DNA of 64,000 bases from Eunapius fragilis (lineage: Eukaryota; Porifera; Demospongiae; Spongillida; Spongillidae), in the NCBI GenBank assembly GCA_963681505.1, contig OY811989.1, forward strand, positions 4,244,736 through 4,308,735, written 5' to 3'. Shown here in pieces: positions 11,796-22,839 of this stretch. The notes under the pieces are model-generated. The model was not told the origin of the DNA, ran no database searches, and saw only the letters and a program-made list of their open reading frames with translations. The first letter of the stretch is position 1; the number at the start of each line of letters is the position of its first letter. Both the position numbers and the translations under genes were made by a program.

Positions 11796-12194
11796 TTTTC
11801 TTTATTTATTTTTTTCATATATTATATAAAAGCGAGTCCTCCAGCCGATTCTGAAGCTATTGGTGAAATTTTCATCGCTTAGAAATGTTCCTGTCCTGAG
11901 TTATGCGTTGCCAAGAAGGAGAAGAAGAAGAAGAATAAGAAGAATGAGAAGACGACCCGCCCCTTGTTCCGAGACTGGGTACGAGGACGGGCAGTACACT
12001 CTTGTTCTCAACAACCACGCGGTTCAGCGACATGAAACAAAAACGAAACTACTCATTTTTGACTTCTAGATCGATTGCTAAAACAAGCTACACGATCCGA
12101 TCGTCGGGAGTGTTGTTACAGCCGGGTCGCGTTTTTTTAATGACTTCATAGTCGGGGTCAAATCCTATATGGAAGTTTCTAACGAAACTTCCGA
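11534..12194 (-). mobile_element. Helitron-like element, copy A (non-autonomous)
   Basis: Absent from the matching place in unit 1 (about 3520). Read on the minus strand it starts TCGGAAG with a perfect 9-bp stem/4-nt loop hairpin (12171-12192; stem GGAAGTTTC/GAAACTTCC), followed by ATATAGGATTT. It ends ...TTTTTATTTACTTG just after a small hairpin (TCTC-GTA-GAGA). The plus-strand left end is a near-perfect foldback, arms 11534-11653 and 11676-11795. The body has a purine-rich GAAGAAGAAGAAGAATAAG run shared with copies B and C. It has no coding capacity. 5'-TC and a 3' hairpin are Helitron hallmarks; the terminal CTTG and the long foldback are not canonical, and the flanking base at the 5' end is C rather than A. 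Confidence 0.5.
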
Positions 12195-12455
12195 GACAGT
12201 ACCTTTTATAGTGAAAGTTGATTGTGAACATGATTTCTCTCCATCATAATGACCTATCATTGTTACGTGAGACCCCCCCCCCCTGGGGCGAAGTCGGGAT
12301 TAGGACTTGACGCGTGAATATCATTACTAGCCACACATTTGACCATAGTCGGGCACGCGTTTGACCTTTTATCAGACCACGACATTTGACCGGTTATTAA
12401 CCCCCAACCAGGGGCAGTTTGCTTTAATAAAGGTCAAATCCCTCCCAATGCCCCG

Positions 12456-12899
12456 CAGCCCCGGATCCAGCATAGGCTCGGGGGGGGGCGGCCGCCCCCC
12501 CCATTCATACGAAATGCCGCCCTCTGGGACCAATTTCCGCCCCCCCCCCCCCCCCCCCCCCCCCCGCTCCATTCCCCACGCACTATCACGCACGCGCGCA
12601 CAAACCAAGATATAAATCATCGAACGGCAAGCAGCACCCCCCCCCCCCCCCCCGCTTTTGAATCGGGCCTAAAACGGACAGCACCCCCCCCCCCCCCCCC
12701 CCGCGTTTGGATCGGGCCTAAAACGGACAGCACCCCCCCCCCCCCCCCCCCCGCTTTTGGATCGGGCCTAAAACGGACAGCACCCCCCCCCCCCCCCCGC
12801 TTTTTGTATCCGCCCCTGGCTTCGCATGCATTCATTGTCAATGTGCCGCCCCTCCAGTAAAACCGCCCCCCCCTTAGCCAAATCCTGGATCCGGGGCTG
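12456..12899. mobile_element. hAT-type non-autonomous element, nested, 8-bp duplication
   Basis: 15-bp perfect terminal inverted repeats, CAGCCCCGGATCCAG and CTGGATCCGGGGCTG, flanked on both sides by the 8-bp duplication ATGCCCCG (12448-12455 and 12900-12907). CAG-starting ends with GGATCCAG and an 8-bp duplication are typical of the hAT superfamily. The interior has no transposase; it contains poly-C runs and four tandem copies of a GATCGGGCCTAAAACGGACAG-plus-poly-C unit (12630-12800). Confidence 0.85.
12630..12800. repeat. poly-C-linked tandem repeat
   Basis: Four units of about 56-60 bp, each a CTTTTGGATCGGGCCTAAAA core plus ACGGACAGCA and 15-20 C residues. The length of the C runs is likely variable and error-prone in assembly. 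Confidence 0.8.
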
Positions 12900-13175
12900 A
12901 TGCCCCGGGGGGGAACAATGATAGGGCGCATATAATGCATTCGTACGGTGGGAGTGGGGCCGAGGAATGTAATATACGGTCCCATTTATTTATCCATTTT
13001 TCCCCCGCACGTGTACGTGGAACGTCACTACAATGTCAAGGTACTAGTACGTAGTTATAGTTTTATATATCTCTGGTTTGAAAGCATTTTTGATTAGTGA
13101 TGCCCTTACTGCATTATTATCTTAATACTGTCATCTAATCCAACTAATCCATGGGAGCTCTACACGCGAGTTATG

Positions 13176-15366
13176 TAGTCTGGGGACCCGACTGATGGCT
13201 GTACTATCAGTCTGGTGACTTGATCGCATCCGTTTTGTGCACTAGGTGGTATCATGAAATCTCATGAATACAATAATGTGGATAACGGTTTACCTATCCA
13301 GAGATAATATATAGAGGGATTGGCAACGAGTTCACTTAACGCTAATTAACGCGTGCCATCCGCACGTGAATCCATAGAAATTTCCTGTTCCCTATGCAGC
13401 CTTGTACAGGCACTTTGAGTATGAAAAGCTAGACATAAGTCCACTGATCTGACAACCAGTTTTGCTTTATTCCTCAATCAACTATAATCCTATAGGAATG
13501 GATTGGCATTGACCTTTGGGTGATATGTAATCCTTGCTAACTTACAAGTTACAAAAGTCATATTTATATCCTGTAGGCTTCACGACCATGCAGCACTAAT
13601 TGCATTGATACAGAGCCACCATAACTTGGTGCACTGTGAACCTTACTAACATGTAATGGCCTGTTCCAGTAAAAGAAGTGGGGTGTTTGGGCATGTGGAG
13701 GTGTTGGGGGGGGGGGGGGGGGTTGCTAATTTGGCGGTATTTATAGTTACAGTAAAGAGTGAGAGGAGGGAAGATGAGAGTCACAGGACTGTTTTTCCTT
13801 TTGTGCAGTTATGCATTATCCAAATTCCACTCGATCCAGACCCCCTTCACAGTGCACCAGCTCCTGAACCCATTCCATTACATCATAACTGCTCCTGTTG
13901 AATCCCTTTGTCCCACCCCCCCCCCCCACACACACACACACTCTTCCAAGCAACAATAAATCCCATCCCCTCATCACAGATGACAAATGGGATTGTGTAG
14001 GGGGTATTTTAAGGTTACATTCGAGATGGGTGTGAGGAGTAGAGTAGGATCGTTTGAAACCAATTGGACTTTTAAGCAGTAGTGGTTGCATGCTAAACTT
14101 TTATACACATTCAAGAAGGGAACAACACACTCTTGTCAACGGTAATAAAAGCTGGATAGAGCAGGCTAGTGGTAGTACTCAACGATCAAGAAACAGACTA
14201 TTCTCGCGAGGCTGTGGGCGCTCGCCGTTCTTTTGCGAATAAATTCACCTTCCCTTCGAAAAAATGCAGGTTGTCAACCAAACGCGTGGTGCCCATCACT
14301 ATACTTGGACGCTAAAATGTAAGGAATGTGCTACAAGCCAGTATAGGTTTTATAGTACTAGCCTGCTTAGCAATGACTACACTGTCCCACAAGATTTGCA
14401 TACTCGATATGTTATACGGGTGGTTCTGAGCGCGTTATTGGCAAAACAAGAATGGCACGCTAAAATACAACCATTTTTAAGATGGGGTAACGGATTTCAG
14501 AAAGAACAACCCGTCGATTCACTAGATACTGTCCCACAAAAAAGAGCGCACCCAACATTGGAAATTTTCGCTGAACTTGGACAAAAATAAAATGACGCGG
14601 AGAACTCTCGATCCTGAAAAACTTGTTAAAATACACATATACAATAACCTGCTTGCGTACTACAGTGAAACGTGCCTATCCATCTTTGTTCCAAAACGCC
14701 AGCGAATTTTCGTACCCCTTTCACACTTCGATGTACGTGTGATTCACAGCAGGTCGGATGGCACACATAAAATTGCAAATATCTATGGCTCACGTGACGC
14801 GTTGCCAATCCCTCTATATATTATCTCTGACCTATCACTGCACAAGCAGTACTAGTCCCCAGACTATTTAGCATTAGTATGGCGGATAATCTTTCTGTCC
14901 TTGTGGATATCATGACCTTACCAACCTTCCACTCGAAGGCGGAGCCTTAACGGAACATCTTCATCTAGCGTTGTACGTTTATGGCGGATGTTCGCGCAAT
15001 ATAGGAAGGCAGACATAACAAAGACTCTTGCCATATCCAGTTGGTAACACTCCAAAAACGTCCTGCCCAGTGGCTATAGCTAAAACTACTTCCAACTGAA
15101 GGCTCTTTATCTCGGTAAACCTAAGTCATTCCACAGCGTAATGGATAGCATGAACTATTAACATCCGTATATCGGCCATTACAAAAAACACGTGGTATAG
15201 ATTTATATTATTCATATTGTTATGGCTTATAGTTAATGACTACATGCTCGTAGGTGGGGCATAAATTAGATTCATGCTACTGCACGAATTCGTGCAGTAG
15301 TGCACAAAACGGATACGAGCTAGTCACCAGACTGATAGTACAGCCATCAGTCGGGTCCCCAGACTA
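13176..15366. mobile_element. Mutator-like element, 2.2 kb, 9-bp duplication
   Basis: Terminal inverted repeats start TAGTCTGGGGACCCGACTGA and run at least 44 bp perfectly (to CAGTCTGGTGACT), then imperfectly to about 75 bp (ATCCGTTTTGTGCACTA). The insertion is flanked by CGAGTTATG at 13167-13175 and 15367-15375. Unit 1 has one AGTTATG there (about 3820). The 9-bp duplication and long TIRs fit the Mutator superfamily. No transposase is recognised. A second right end (…AGTCCCCAGACTA at 14853-14866), preceded by sequence matching the inside of the left arm, suggests an element built from two related ones. A 108-codon plus-strand frame (14264-14590, MQVVNQTRGAHHYT...) has no family I recognise. 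Confidence 0.75.
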
Positions 15367-15679
15367 CGAGTTATGCTGGTCTTATACCGGTAGCAGCAGC
15401 GATTTTGGTTTGGGAACGAGGTGGGCGGGGCGGGGGCGGGGATGGCAGGGGTAAGTCGTCCCAGAAGCTTCAATAGTAAACTGCATGCAATTATGGGCTA
15501 TTCCATCTTTTAAAAGGTGATTAGCCACCGCTTTTCAGGAAAAATAACTTGGAACTGTAGAAACGTGTCAACAGGGTTTGCTACAAAAGCTAACGTTTGT
15601 ATGCACAGTTAAAAAAAATTCCTGAAAAGCAGATGTGCTACCTTATAAACGAACTGAGCATAATTTCAGCTTTCCCAGA

Positions 15680-15881
15680 CTTGAGCTATAATCCTACCAT
15701 CCCTAAGGCTAAGGCCCAGCTCGAACTAGGCATACAGCCTCAAATCAGGTGTACTAATACTATAAATAGTTAGGATACGCCTGTTCGGGATGCATCGTTC
15801 TCAGGCTGTATGCCTAGTTCGAGCTGTTACGTTCAGCCTTTAGGAATGGTAGGGTCACAGGGCCATGGTCAATAGCTCAAG
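15680..15881. repeat. foldback element, copy 2
   Basis: Paralogue of 4185-4395 with the same arms (CTTGAGCTATAATCCTACC / ATAGCTCAAG) and a few small deletions. It was carried along by the unit duplication. Confidence 0.6.
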
Positions 15882-16151
15882 ACGAATGCAGATGCTATAT
15901 AAAAAAAGCGATGGGGAGGGTAAACTTCACTTCGGCTACGAGCCGTTACTGTATTTAAAGCCCCCCCCCCCCCATCCTCCTCCCCCCCTGTGGACCCGCG
16001 ACTGGGTATAGCATGTGGAGGCTGCCAGAGAGTTGTGGTAACCGAGGCATTCCTTTTCTTTATTTCTAACCGCGTACTGTTTGTATATGTATGTGCAAAC
16101 CAAAATGTACCACATTCATTGTGTGTACATTAATGGTGATACTTAATCTCT

Positions 16152-16436
16152 ACAAGTGATAAAAACATTCTCTATGCGAGAAGGTTGGTGGTATATAGGA
16201 ATCAAAGGCGGTGGTGGTGTAAAAAGCAAGGGAACAAGGATTGTGATTGAAAAGGAAAAATTAAATGGACCTATATTAGCAGCATGTCGTCATGTTTAAC
16301 TGTGTGTGCTAATATAGGTCTATTTAATTTTTCCTTTTCAATCACAATCCTTGTTCCCTTGCTTTTTACACCACCACCGCCTTTGATTCCTATATACCAC
16401 CAACCTTCTCGCATAGAGAATGTTTTTATCACTTGT
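16152..16436. repeat. 285-bp foldback at the end of element B
   Basis: Arms 16152-16281 and 16307-16436 are nearly perfect complements around a 25-nt loop. The outermost 50 bp resemble those of 11534-11795; the inner sequence differs between the two foldbacks, yet within each the arms match. Confidence 0.85.
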
Positions 16437-16610
16437 TTCCTACATTTTTTGGTAGATTTAGTATTGTATTTAGTTCTTGAAAAGTAACCATGTAGCAAGA
16501 ATGTCAAATGACAGTTTTATTTTAGAATCTCGTGGCCATGCAATTTTTTGAGGTGTGGGTGTACCATTAAAACACACAGTATTACTATTTAAACAATAAG
16601 TACAAGTATT

Positions 16611-16762
16611 TCATTTATAACCCAGGAGCATGTCATCTTGTATAGGATATACTGCTGTATATTCTGGACCAGGATATACTTCTGTATATCCAGGATATAT
16701 AGCAGGTAGAGCAGGTGGAGCTAATCCTGCAGCTGGACATGGAACCACTCCTGGACCTGGAC
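16611..16762 (-). CDS. Pro/Gly/Tyr-rich candidate exon in element B
   Basis: Read on the minus strand, a good acceptor (CACCTGTTTCAG) opens a 49-codon frame ending in TGA (16611-16613). The peptide is rich in Pro, Gly, Ala and Tyr: PGPGVVPCPAAGL, then YPGYTEVYPGPEYTAVYP, ending DDMLLGYK. I recognise no family. The repeated YPG/VYP spacing and the absence of stops suggest real coding descent, probably the 3' exon of a captured gene or a gene of the element. Transcription is unproven. Confidence 0.3.
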
Positions 16763-17073
16763 CTGAAACAGGTGATTTAAACAACCATTAGTTAAAACAA
16801 ATCCTCCACTGGCAAGTGAAGCCATATAATACATCAGACAAAGATTACATGTACCCACTGATCTCACGCTATTATCAGATAAACCACAATACGTTGTCAT
16901 CAGCAACTTTGATACTATTAGATATAAATTATGCACCACAATACACATTAACATTATTACGAAATTGTTGTCAGCGAACAGCGTGCACATATTTCAAACA
17001 ACAGCACGGAGAGAGATGCAATATCTTCCGCTGTAACTGTTGCATAAAATATTTTAGCGATACACTTTTCATG

Positions 17074-17238
17074 CTATAATTTATGTCCAGATCCAACATT
17101 CATGGTGTAACGCACCATCGGGGTGGTCGCTTTGATGGTCCTTTCAGTAGCACGCTTGACACCTTGTCGTGTCTTGTATTGCACTCGTTTGGCATATCTG
17201 TAGGTGTACGAGTGGCTAGTTGTTGCCGGGTTTTTTTT
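17074..17238 (-). CDS. basic candidate exon in element B
   Basis: On the minus strand, acceptor-like GCCCTTACAG is followed by 54 codons and a stop (TAG 17074-17076): KKNPATTSHSYTYRYAKRV, then QYKTRQGVKRATERTIK, ending YTMNVGSGHKL. Lys and Arg are abundant (about a quarter). The frame stays open a further 16 codons upstream of the acceptor. No family recognised. With the neighbouring Pro-rich exon on the same strand it could belong to one captured transcript. Confidence 0.3.
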   Translation of the reverse strand, partial: KKNPATTSHSYTYRYAKRVQYKTRQGVKRATERTIKATTPMVRYTMNVGSGHKL

Positions 17239-18204
17239 CTGTAAGGGCGGTGGTGTGGGGGAGACACATTCTAATTGGAGCCTCTTGCTTCACATTATCT
17301 GCTGTAGACTGTATACCGTAGTATCTGATCGCGTATGTAGTTCCACCGACAGAATTCGAAAGTTATGCTATATAAAAGCTATAGTATAGAAATCAATTCG
17401 GTCAAAACAATTATATGCGATAGTGTCGGGTACTTACGTGTATGGTGGTTTTGGCTTTCATTTCAAGCTGCGTAACGAATGATAAGAGTTGAGAGTAACG
17501 CACAGGCGTCATGCAGAAAATGATACCTTGAATATTCGTCAGGAGCCTTCCTATAACGTTATCGCTGATCCATTCCGTTTCTCAACCATTTGGCATTATG
17601 GTTGGACATTTATACATGGAGCCGTAGGGACCCGAAAAGGCTCTTGGATTCAGTGCGTATACCTCTTCCACAGCGTGCGGGAATATTAAGAATTTGAATC
17701 ACGCCCACGACACGTGGCTATTATTGCATTTAAAAATAGCTAGCTGATGTAATTGGGTATTTTTAACCGAATACCAAATGAGGTACTATTCGCTTTAGTT
17801 AATTGCCCGAACAGTTAGGCGTCTAACAGACCCCCGAAGATAACCTGCGGACGCATCCTGAAGCGATTGGTACACTTGGCATGCTATACAAACGTTCCTG
17901 TCGTGCGTTATACTCTCCGGAAGGAAGAAGAAGAAGAAGAAGAATAAGAAGAAGCCGACGGAGGAGAAATTTTAGGTGGGACTGGGTACGGACGATGGGG
18001 ACGAGTATTTTTGTTCTCTAAAAGTACACCGTCTTGTGACACAAATACAACGCAGAACTGTTGTCCTTTTTTATATCGCTCGAATGCCACTAAGAGCGAA
18101 GTGACCCGATTCTTAAATGTCCCGCTAGACGTGAGTGACATTTTTTTAATGACATTCATGATACTGTTGGATTCCTATATGGAACCTACTCGCGTAGGTT
18201 CCGA

Positions 18205-20574
18205 TATGAAAATGCATGCAGAGCTGCAATGGGCCTCTAGTAGAGTAAATGCCCTCTGTTATGAAAGCATACATATTAATATGTGCTGCTTTTTGACACT
18301 TAAAAGTTTAAAGAGGTATAAACACAAGTGATTTACAATACAAAATAGATAATTATCTCAACTTAACTTAATGGCCGATGACCAAAGGATTAGCAATCAA
18401 GATCTAATTTTGGTTGAGTTGAGCTACATTTCATAATTAGCAGATTGTGCAGACGATAGCTACAGTTCAGCTTTGCTCACCATTTTGGGCTATCAAATTT
18501 ATATCTTGCTAAACCATTTCTATATTATACATATCTTCTCCTAAGAGAAAATGCTGATTAGCTCGTCAACCTTTAAGGTATTGCAGTGTGCTTATAAATA
18601 GAGGCAGTGATTTACCACCAAGTTTGCACAAGGGGGTTGGTTCAGTAATATAGGTGGTGGTCAAAAATAAAAGCCTTCTCTCATTAAATGGTATGCTATG
18701 CAGTTTAATAAAACAGCACCAGATAGATTAATTAACGAAACAGCATTAGAAATGGACAATCAGATACATGTACATGTAAATCACACCTTTATGATGTTAC
18801 ATTACCCTGATGTATACAAGGATGAATTGCCATCTGGTTTAAAGTATTGCAGAACAATATTACCATTGCCAATCAAGTTAACAAAAATAGTACTAGGATC
18901 CAGGTTAAATTAGTGAAGCTTACATTGCCTCCGATGGGCAGAACAATGTTTCCGATCAGCTTGTGTCGTTATGTACTGTTATGGCTCTGATTTTATGATT
19001 GTTCTAAACGCATCAAGTTTATACGATGTCGTATTTTACAGTCTCAGTAATGCTAGTGATGGGAAACGGTCATGTACGATTATGGGGATTCCTTGTTGTG
19101 TACTAGGCACAATCATGTCCGGTCCTAGTGGATAATCGTTCAACGTGTGCGTACGCAGTTTGACTAGTATGACCTTAGTGCACAGTGGTTTAAAACCATA
19201 GGTGACCAGGGGATTTTGAAAGTTTTGTAAACAAATATACCCAAATTGTTTGTCAAAATAATCAAGTTTAACTATCTATCTAACTATAATGAACTGAAAA
19301 GTTTTAATTAAATATTTCAATAATAATAAACATATACTACCATAGCATATTATTATTATTTATTTATTATTTTAAAGCATGCTATAGGAATATTGCAGGA
19401 CAGTAACAACACTGATTAAAAACAAATTCATCTCTCTACCAATTAATAATAATAATCATTAGAGAATAATTACTTAAAATAACCCAGTGTAATCAAGATA
19501 TGTGTAAATAATATAATTTAATAGTACACTTGAATTGCTTATAAACGTACCAAAGGGGTTTCTTCAACCTATTTTACTCCCCAAGTATTAACATGCACAC
19601 GTACATCCAACGAAAGACAAAAAGTGTGCACACACGGCGTGCTCTTGTTTCTAATAAAGACATGAAAGACGGCGCATCATAAAGAACACAGATACTGTCT
19701 ACAGACAGAACAGCTTTGTTTGCATCGTAGCATAGACGCTGAAATAGTCCCCAGTCACTTAATTATTATGCAATCTTTAGAGATTGTTTGAGAGTATCTA
19801 GCTCGTTAGTAAAGAGGTCACAAACCTTGATGCGACTAAAAGCGGCTAACTGTAATGTGATAGCAACAGATGGGCAAAGCAACATTTATAAATTGCATTT
19901 CCCAGTATACCCTCGCCTTGCCTCGCCGTGAGAAGTTAGGTGGTACAGTTCTATTTTTTGATATTTTTCTGAGTTCAGAATAGAAAATTACCCACACTGA
20001 ATACCCTAGCTATGATAAATATAGTGTACATCAGTAGAGAAGAAAATAGGCTTCCCGAGTACATATTAAATATTACAAACCAACCTGTTATGAAAAATGA
20101 AATGTATATATTTAGTTTACAAAATGTCATCATAAATGTCTAAATACAATTCAATTTGAGTATTCAGACATAATCATTAGTATGCCAGGGTAATTGGACT
20201 ATTGTGAATGTATTTATGTCTAGAAACATTGAAGTAAGACCCTGACCCAATGTCATTGTCATTGTCCTAAACCACTGTGTAGTGTACACCTACAGTTGTA
20301 ATAATACTTGAATGTGCACAACGTGCAGAGAGAAAATGCTTGAAAAAAGTAAGCCTGTCACTCTATGTATTGTAGAAAGGAATTGAAAAAGCCCTTGTTC
20401 GAAATTGGCCTAACCAAATGCTCAAGAAACGAGCACACAGACAGATAGACAGAGTTTATTATTTCTTACTAGTTAGTATGTAAGTAAAGATGTCTGTTGT
20501 ACTCCCAGTGCGCATATGCAAACCTCACTGCTTTAATCAATGTATTTCCCCCTCTGTATTGCACTAGTGAAGAA
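18205..20574. other. spacer upstream of ZNF2
   Basis: Collinear with 4636-6958 at high identity, AT-rich, with no gene. It contains about 110 bp near 19785-19900 that unit 1 lacks. The same splice-acceptor-like CTCTGTATTGCACTAG precedes ZNF2. Confidence 0.55.
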
Positions 20575-21600
20575 ATGGCTAATAGAGAGGAAGCACATCA
20601 GAGTCAACAGGTTGGAGAGGTATTGTCCTTAGGGACAAGACCACATCAGTGTGAACAATGTGGAAAGACATTTTCAGATCGGGCAATCTTGAAAAGACAC
20701 ACGGTCACTCATACAGGGGAAAAGCCGCATCAGTGTGAACAATGTTTAAAAACATTTTCACGACATTCAACCCTAAAAAAACACATGCTCACTCATACAG
20801 GGGAGAAGCCACATCAGTGTGAACAGTGTGGAAAGACATTTTCAGATCGGGCAATCTTGAAAAGACACATGGTCACTCATACAGGGGAGAAGCCACATCA
20901 GTGTGAACAATGTGGAAAGACATTTTCACGACAGTCGCACCTGAAAAGACACATGCTTACACATACAGGGAATAAGCCACATGAGTGTGAACAATGTGGA
21001 AAGGCATTTTCACTGCAGTCAAGCCTGAAAAGACACATGCTCACACATACAGGGAATAAGCCACATGAGTGTGAACAATGTGGAAAGGCATTTTCAGTGC
21101 AGTCAAGCCTGAAAACACACATGCTGACTCATATAGGGGAGAAGCCACATCAGTGTGTACAGTGTGGAAAGACATTTTCAGTACAGTCAAGCCTGAAAGC
21201 ACACTTGCTCACTCATACAGGGGAGAAGCCACATCAGTGTAAACAATGTGGAAAGACATTTTCACTGCAGTCAAACCTGAAAACACACATGCTCACTCAT
21301 ACAGGGGAGAAGCCACATCAATGTGAACAATGTGGAAAGACATTTTCACAACAGTCACACCTGAAAGGACACATGCTCACTCATTCAGGGGTGAAACCAT
21401 TTATCTGTTTTTGTAAGAAATCATTTGCATCAATAACTAGATTAAAGTCCCACTGCCGAATACATTGTGATGAGAGATTGAAATGTCAGAACAGAGGATG
21501 TTCCAGATCATTTTTATACATGAAAGGGTTGAAGTATCATCTCAAGAGCTGTAAACATGGCAGTGAGAGTAACAGGTCTTCCAGTGTCTATGGTGACTGA
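20575..21600 (+). CDS. C2H2 zinc-finger protein ZNF2 (9 canonical + 2 atypical fingers)
   Basis: 341 residues: the same 22-residue N-terminus as ZNF1 (MANREEAHQSQQ), nine canonical fingers (residues 23-274), then the conserved CxC finger and the Cx4C...Hx4C motif with tail ending SVYGD. Contact residues (-1,2,3,6): DAIR, RSTK, DAIR, RSHR, LSSR, VSST, VSSA, LSNT, QSHG. Fingers 1 and 3 are near-identical, so a recent internal duplication is likely. Fingers 5 and 6 use the linker TGNKPHE instead of TGEKPHQ. Relative to ZNF1 the C-terminal half is closely alike and the N-terminal fingers are new. Start chosen as for ZNF1. Probable sequence-specific DNA binder; targets unknown. Confidence 0.88.
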   Translation: MANREEAHQSQQVGEVLSLGTRPHQCEQCGKTFSDRAILKRHTVTHTGEKPHQCEQCLKTFSRHSTLKKHMLTHTGEKPHQCEQCGKTFSDRAILKRHMVTHTGEKPHQCEQCGKTFSRQSHLKRHMLTHTGNKPHECEQCGKAFSLQSSLKRHMLTHTGNKPHECEQCGKAFSVQSSLKTHMLTHIGEKPHQCVQCGKTFSVQSSLKAHLLTHTGEKPHQCKQCGKTFSLQSNLKTHMLTHTGEKPHQCEQCGKTFSQQSHLKGHMLTHSGVKPFICFCKKSFASITRLKSHCRIHCDERLKCQNRGCSRSFLYMKGLKYHLKSCKHGSESNRSSSVYGD

Positions 21601-21765
21601 GCCCTTACTGTTAATGAGGGTAGAGTGTTACCAAGTTAAACTATGTCAGCGTTGGCTGTATGTTGTCTTGTTTTGAGGTGTTGTAATTATTAAATGTATC
21701 TTTTATAAAATAATGTGGTTGTAAAAATACATATTTGCAGAAATGAGCGGTCAAAAAGTCAGAAG

Positions 21766-21957
21766 TAATTATTCACGGTTTGCGAATCAATGAATATTCC
21801 CGTATATCTTCCCATAGACATGTATGGGGTACTTGAATACCAAGCACTTGCCATGAGGGATTTATAGCACACTACATTTGCTGGCGTGCTTGGTATTCAA
21901 GTACCCCATACACGTCTATGGGAAAATATTCTTTGATTCGCAAACCGCGAATTAATT
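21766..21957. repeat. foldback element downstream of ZNF2
   Basis: Fuller copy of 7991-8166, with outer arms AATTATTCACGGTTTGCGAATC and GATTCGCAAACCGCGAATTAATT quoted by their ends only: AATTATTCACGG at the left, CCGCGAATTAATT at the right. The right arm has lost about 20 bp. Confidence 0.65.
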
Positions 21958-22839
21958 ACTTAACGGATATGGTTTTGTCTTGATTTTAGTTGACGTATGG
22001 TTAATGGGATAAATTTTTGAAATGACATATATCATAATCAGACCTGCTTATAGTACATTTTAAAATTTAATAAAGCAATATCTCAAGCGGCATTGAAATG
22101 GTTGCTGGGGCTTGATACAGCAGAGTGTCCTCTGCCCAGATAAGATGTTGGACCCTCTTAGACATCATCATGCCACTACCTGTAAGTGTGGTGGAGATGT
22201 GGTATATTGCCATAAACAAGTTGAGTAATATATATATGGAACAGTGCCCAGCAAAATCACCCTTGGGATACTTTTTCAAAATTTCCAGGACTAATACACA
22301 TTGAAATGCATGACTAATTATTAATTCAGTGCCTAATAACTTTATGATGGATAGTCCAATTTAGGATGTGTAAGGTCCATTTAATAGAGTCACGGAAAAT
22401 CAAAAAATTTGAAAACTTGAAAAACTACCCAGAAAGGTATAAAACGCTCAACTCAAAAATTCTTTCTGAAGCCCGGAGTGACTGCTGGAGCAGCTCCATT
22501 TGCCATTGAGCTCTGAGAATATGAGGCCAATGATGCTAAGTGGAGTAATCTTGGGTGGATCTGGTAGCGGAAACGTATGGTGCATGGGGGAAGGAGGCCA
22601 TAAAGGCATTTTCCATGTTGGCCTCTCGCCTAGCCACTAATTCACCCTGGTCCAAATCTATGGTGTTATCAGAGCTGTATGGCCAGCTCAGTTAGGTGAG
22701 TGCTATTCTGTGCAGACTTTCATGTACTAATTAGGAGTATATTTGAGTTTGTAGGTTATTTAGTAATTTGTGTTTAGTAGATGTATTGAGGCATTTGTGT
22801 TTTGGTAAAATAATTTTGTGTATTAAAAATAAAATAAAA

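Larger units (their letters stand above)
12255..12923. mobile_element. inverted-repeat DNA element, split by a hAT insertion
   Basis: Terminal inverted repeats TATCATTGTTACGTGAGACC at the left and AACAATGATA at the right. Its interior (TTGACCGGTTATTAACCCCC) matches, in reverse orientation, the uninterrupted 231-bp element at 25401-25631. A hAT-type element sits inside it (12456-12899). It is absent from unit 1 at about 3575. Probably a non-autonomous DNA transposon. Confidence 0.7.
16153..18204 (-). mobile_element. Helitron-like element, copy B (2.05 kb)
   Basis: The paralogous unit has CTCTA|TATGAAAATG at 4632-4641, while here 2,052 bp separate CTCTA and TATGAAAATG. The insertion therefore fell between A and T without duplication, as Helitrons do. 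On the minus strand it begins TCGGAACC with a perfect 9-bp stem/4-nt loop hairpin (18181-18202; GGAACCTAC/GTAGGTTCC), then ATATAGGAATC, and ends ...TTTTTATCACTTG right after a TTCTC/GAGAA hairpin. The last 285 bp (16152-16436) form a foldback with 130-bp arms. Two minus-strand reading frames lie inside (16611-16762, 17074-17238). No Rep/helicase is seen, so it is non-autonomous and may carry captured exons. Confidence 0.55.

Noticed and set aside
11860-12069. Arg-rich plus-strand frame
   Set aside because: Translation of the GAA/GAAGAA run of the Helitron-like element; copies B and C do not keep the frame.
20898-21122. Minus-strand frame inside ZNF2
   Set aside because: Shadow of the tandem finger repeats.
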